From positions 1 to 9,391 of the forward strand of contig CAYURR010000121.1 of assembly GCA_964446745.1 (NCBI GenBank): DNA of 9,391 nucleotides, in the 5' to 3' direction. The notes under the pieces were generated by a model, which did no database searches, had not been told where the DNA came from, and saw only the letters and a program-made list of their open reading frames with translations. The position numbers were made by a program, and so were the translations under genes. The DNA is from CAYURR01 sp964446745 (lineage in GTDB: Bacteria; Bacillota; Clostridia; Lachnospirales; WQUN01). Positions 6,429-9,391 of the stretch are shown one piece after another; position 1 is the stretch's first letter, and every line of letters starts with the position of its first letter.

Positions 6429-8372
6429 TTACTGTGAGGTTATCTCGGCCCTGTATGAAACGAAGCGCCTGCCGTCTCCATGATAAAAGCGGCTGAACAG
6501 CTCATAAAAATTCAAACGCAGAACCTGTATACCGACGATCAAACCTTCGAGAACCATGACCAAAATATTACCAAATATGATCACAAATATATTGTCAGTC
6601 CCGTTGGCTGTGTGAGCAAGTAGCAATACAACCCCCATCATACCAGCATGGCTCAATGCAAAGGCACCAACACGCACAAACGATATCGTGTTTGTAAAGT
6701 AAGTCAGCAATGTCTCAAACAGTTCAATGACTGTTTCAAACACAAACATGACCGGCCCGCTTTCTATTATCCTCTCACGGTTATGCGTTTTTAATCCGTG
6801 GAGTATTTTGTGTATTGGATGCTTAAATGCTATCAATAATAGCGGCAATCCTATGATAGCGGCTAAGATGCCCATGCTTACAGCACTCTGACGCAAGAAT
6901 ATATCGTATGCGATATATACTACCGCGCCGTAAAACACCATACCAGCTATCCCATTCTGATCAAAGATCAAATCGGCCCACTTCTTTTGCTTTATCGCGT
7001 TAAGGCAATGTAAGAGCATAGATGAAAGGATCAATACCATGCCGACACCGACAGCAAATATCAAAGTCGAATTGATATCATGTGCGGGTTTTCGCCAAAA
7101 TGTAGGTATCAGTTCCTCTAAGCCAAAAATCGAACCATACAGGAATCCAAAGATTATGCTTGAGACACCTATCACCGTCATGATGCCGCCGAGCTTCATG
7201 CCCTTTAGCTTATAGAGCAAAAATCCAACAAGTGCGATAACAGCGCCCTGCCCTACATCACCGAACATCAAGCCGAATAGCAATGTATAGGTAATGGCAA
7301 TGATCGGGGTCGGGTCTATCTCGTCATAGGACGGTAAGCCATACATATCTACAAAGAACGAAAAGAAATTTAAAAATGATGGGTTTCTGAGCTTAGTCGG
7401 TGGCGTGGATACACCGGTGACCTCACCGCTTTTAAGATTGAGCATTACAAGATCATCGCGTTCGAGCTGTGCTTGTAATGAAAGAGCATCACGCTCAGCC
7501 ATCCAACCGACAAATATAAAAAAGTTATTCTTGGTTTTGACTGCATACTTTTTTGTCTCGAATACGAAATACAGATCCTTTACAACGTTAAACGCGCAAA
7601 GGAAATCATCCTTACGCTCCTCAATTGTTTTTCTGATGTCGATTGTGATATTTTTGATCGATGTATCGAGCTTGGCCAGATGCTCCTTGACAGCACTGAT
7701 CACGTCAGAGGGTGCGCTGTCTTTTTGCCAGCCTATGGCGTTTACGTTCAGGTCGATACGCTCAAAATGAAGCGAAGAAAAGATTGAATCCGCCTTTTCA
7801 CGATAAACCTCGGGTGTAAAGTAAACACCGTAGATGTATTCGCTGTCGCGCTTAGATTCGACATATAAAATCTCCGGATCGTGATATAAAAAGGTCTCAA
7901 ATTGCCTAAAATTACTAATCGGCATTCTGCCGAAGCTATATGAAATGAACTCGAGCGATAGCAGGTGCTTGATATCAAATTCAAGTGATTCAAACAACTC
8001 AAGCTTTTGCAGGTAAACGGAATATGCCTCCCGCTCAGCCTCAATCTCCTTGATCGAAACCTCCCTGCGTTCATACATCTGATAGGCTACATCGATGATT
8101 TTAACGGCACGCTCACCGGTCATTTCGTTTGTGTTCGCGGCAACCTCGCTGTCCAAAAATGGAAACAGCTTTTTAAAGCGCTCGCATTTTTGCATGATCT
8201 GCGCATATGGATTTTGCCCCGCGAACATATATAATCCCTCGTCGTTAAGTTCCTTATGCGCATACTCAAGCTGTATATCATATTTAGAAATATACTGCTC
8301 GATAACACGGTCCAGCTCACCTATAGCGCCGACGATGTTTACATATCTCATTGTCTCTACCAACAGACACAC
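6429..8372 (-). CDS. ntpI: A/V-type ATPase membrane stator subunit I (a subunit)
   Basis: Large membrane stator that provides the ion half-channels facing the K ring. At 647 residues it has the family architecture: a soluble, partly coiled-coil arm (about 1-350) that receives the peripheral stalks, then a C-terminal membrane domain of about seven to eight helices starting near 355. Family motifs include FGLMFGDVGQGAV (366-378) and NTISFVRVGAFALSHAG (561-577). Arg567 in the latter and Gln616/Arg619 in GIQVLRLNFYE correspond to the conserved polar and arginine residues of the ion path. The start is uncertain. GTG 8372 lies 4 bases after AAAGGG; TTG 8363 lies eight bases after AGG and best fits the length of known N-termini; ATG 8351 (Met8) has only a weak SD. 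The gene begins eight bases after subunit C. Confidence 0.94.
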   Translation of the reverse strand: MCLLVETMRYVNIVGAIGELDRVIEQYISKYDIQLEYAHKELNDEGLYMFAGQNPYAQIMQKCERFKKLFPFLDSEVAANTNEMTGERAVKIIDVAYQMYERREVSIKEIEAEREAYSVYLQKLELFESLEFDIKHLLSLEFISYSFGRMPISNFRQFETFLYHDPEILYVESKRDSEYIYGVYFTPEVYREKADSIFSSLHFERIDLNVNAIGWQKDSAPSDVISAVKEHLAKLDTSIKNITIDIRKTIEERKDDFLCAFNVVKDLYFVFETKKYAVKTKNNFFIFVGWMAERDALSLQAQLERDDLVMLNLKSGEVTGVSTPPTKLRNPSFLNFFSFFVDMYGLPSYDEIDPTPIIAITYTLLFGLMFGDVGQGAVIALVGFLLYKLKGMKLGGIMTVIGVSSIIFGFLYGSIFGLEELIPTFWRKPAHDINSTLIFAVGVGMVLILSSMLLHCLNAIKQKKWADLIFDQNGIAGMVFYGAVVYIAYDIFLRQSAVSMGILAAIIGLPLLLIAFKHPIHKILHGLKTHNRERIIESGPVMFVFETVIELFETLLTYFTNTISFVRVGAFALSHAGMMGVVLLLAHTANGTDNIFVIIFGNILVMVLEGLIVGIQVLRLNFYELFSRFYHGDGRRFVSYRAEITSQ

Positions 8373-8380
8373 CTAACCCT

Positions 8381-9391
8381 TTAACTGATAATTTCCATTA
8401 TCTCACTTGCGCCTAACCCGTATCGTTCGCTCTCGAGTATCGTAACCAAATTGCGTATCTCGTTTTCCTTTTCGTAGATATATCCGGCGATAGGTACAAC
8501 GGAATGCGGGTTTGTGAGCGTATACTTCTTATACAGCTTCCTCATGTGTGTTACCAATACATCCTCGATATGGTCAAAGGATGCGAACAGTTTTGCATAT
8601 TTTGTCTTAGCAACGCGCTCCATGAGCTCGTCGACACCCTTAGTCTGCGTCATCATCATCAGCTCTTCGGATCGCAACCTATATGTGATAGGTATCAAGA
8701 ATGCTACAATCTTCTCCGCTGGGATGTCGTAGTACTTCTTGAGCCTGTATATCCACACGATATTCCGTAGATCTATTTCCGTGCCTTTTATATTCGTCAT
8801 GAGCCTAAGGTTCTTTTTATCCAGATAGCGCTTTTGGATCTTCCATAGGTTCATGTAATAAAACAAATCCAGCTGCATCTCCATCTCAAATACGGATTCG
8901 GTATCCTTTGTGGAACTCAACACCGTATAGATCGGCGTATCCTTAAGGCTTGTGATAAACTCCGGCAAGGTTTTTGATTTTAATAGCACCGATGGATCAA
9001 TCTTTAGGAAATGCCCAAAAATCGTCCTCAGTTCATCAAATGAATAAGTAATTTCGCGATTATCATACAGCATACAAATGCACTGCTTGATGATATTGAA
9101 TTCGTAGGTCAAAAAAAACGCATCCAGATATTGGCGTATCCTCGTGTCACCGATAAATCCATAAATGCGCATAAAATCATCATAGAGTGTAAGCGTTAGC
9201 TTTTGCTCTATGACATGGCGGCTCAGTGTATCGCTATCGGCATTGTTTATGACCTTTGCGTACACCTGATGGCGGCTTATACGCTTAGTGTATTCGCCGA
9301 CAGAGCCCGCTTTGATAAGGCCTTCATATTCGGCATGCGTCACGAGCTTGCCCTTCATGGCCTTTAGTTTTGCGTTGATGCCGTTATAGTC
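8381..9391 (-). CDS. ntpC: A/V-type ATPase subunit C (central-stalk socket), 5' end outside window
   Basis: Subunit C (d-type) is a helical, funnel-shaped protein that sits on the K ring and receives the D-F shaft. The reading frame stays open from ATG 9358 to the window edge and adds eleven codons (DYNGINAKLKA). These continue smoothly into MKGKLVTHAEYEGL and match the usual N-terminal pattern of the family, so the first in-window ATG is probably internal and the true start lies beyond 9391. The visible 336 residues are close to full length (about 330-350), so only a few residues are missing. Recognisable features are the repeated helical layout, GTEIDLRNIVWIYRLKKYY (about 200-218 from the internal Met), and the C-terminal YIYEKENEIRNLVTI segment (292-306), a family hallmark. 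It ends eight bases before subunit I. Confidence 0.93.
   Translation of the reverse strand, partial: DYNGINAKLKAMKGKLVTHAEYEGLIKAGSVGEYTKRISRHQVYAKVINNADSDTLSRHVIEQKLTLTLYDDFMRIYGFIGDTRIRQYLDAFFLTYEFNIIKQCICMLYDNREITYSFDELRTIFGHFLKIDPSVLLKSKTLPEFITSLKDTPIYTVLSSTKDTESVFEMEMQLDLFYYMNLWKIQKRYLDKKNLRLMTNIKGTEIDLRNIVWIYRLKKYYDIPAEKIVAFLIPITYRLRSEELMMMTQTKGVDELMERVAKTKYAKLFASFDHIEDVLVTHMRKLYKKYTLTNPHSVVPIAGYIYEKENEIRNLVTILESERYGLGASEIMEIIS

Noticed and set aside
7405..7770. Plus-strand open frame of 121 codons opposite subunit I
   Set aside because: It is antisense to the soluble arm of subunit I, rich in Ser and Arg as expected of a shadow frame, with no motif.
7748..8074. Same-strand open frame of 108 codons inside subunit I
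   Set aside because: It is an alternative frame wholly within an intact conserved gene, rich in Ser, Arg and Leu and without domain features.
1..9391. RNA genes, CRISPR arrays, insertion sequences, attachment sites
   Set aside because: Coding density leaves no room for them, and no repeat array, tRNA-like cloverleaf, transposase or flanking inverted repeat was seen by eye.

Overview
This is a compact bacterial chromosome segment in which every supportable gene lies on the minus strand, so transcription runs from base 9391 down to base 1. The gene content suggests a Gram-positive, probably Clostridia-like, anaerobe or fermenter: it has a bacterial A/V-type (vacuolar/archaeal-type) ATPase locus, a dgt-dnaG pair, strong Shine-Dalgarno (SD) sites, tightly packed genes, moderate GC content and free use of ATA isoleucine codons. 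That taxonomic placement is an inference from sequence style and gene order.

Region 1 (about 9391 to 3281) encodes six subunits of a rotary A/V-ATPase in the order C-I-K-F-E-A. C is the central-stalk socket and its 5' end is cut by the window edge. I is the membrane stator, K the proteolipid ring subunit, F part of the rotor shaft, E the peripheral stalk, and A the catalytic subunit. Genes overlap by 4 nt (K/F) or lie 5 to 43 nt apart. The widest gap is an A/T-rich leader with a strong SD in front of the ring subunit K.

Region 2 (3259 to 33) follows the A subunit after only 21 nt. It holds yajC (accessory component of the Sec translocase), dgt (HD-domain dNTP triphosphohydrolase) and dnaG (replicative primase). 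The last 32 bases carry a strong SD for another gene beyond the window; rpoD is the classical neighbour in Gram-positive bacteria, but it is not visible here.

The main oddity is that the B and D subunits, which follow A in the well-known A/V-ATPase operons, are absent, as is any G/H peripheral-stalk gene between C and I. The complex needs B and D to form the A3B3 head and shaft, so they must lie elsewhere in the genome (possibly upstream of C) or have been lost. Other points are an asymmetric four-helix K protein without the recognised sodium-ligand set and an unusually long YajC. Nothing here looks like a mobile element, CRISPR array, RNA gene or wholly new system. No stretch over 43 bases between genes is non-coding.
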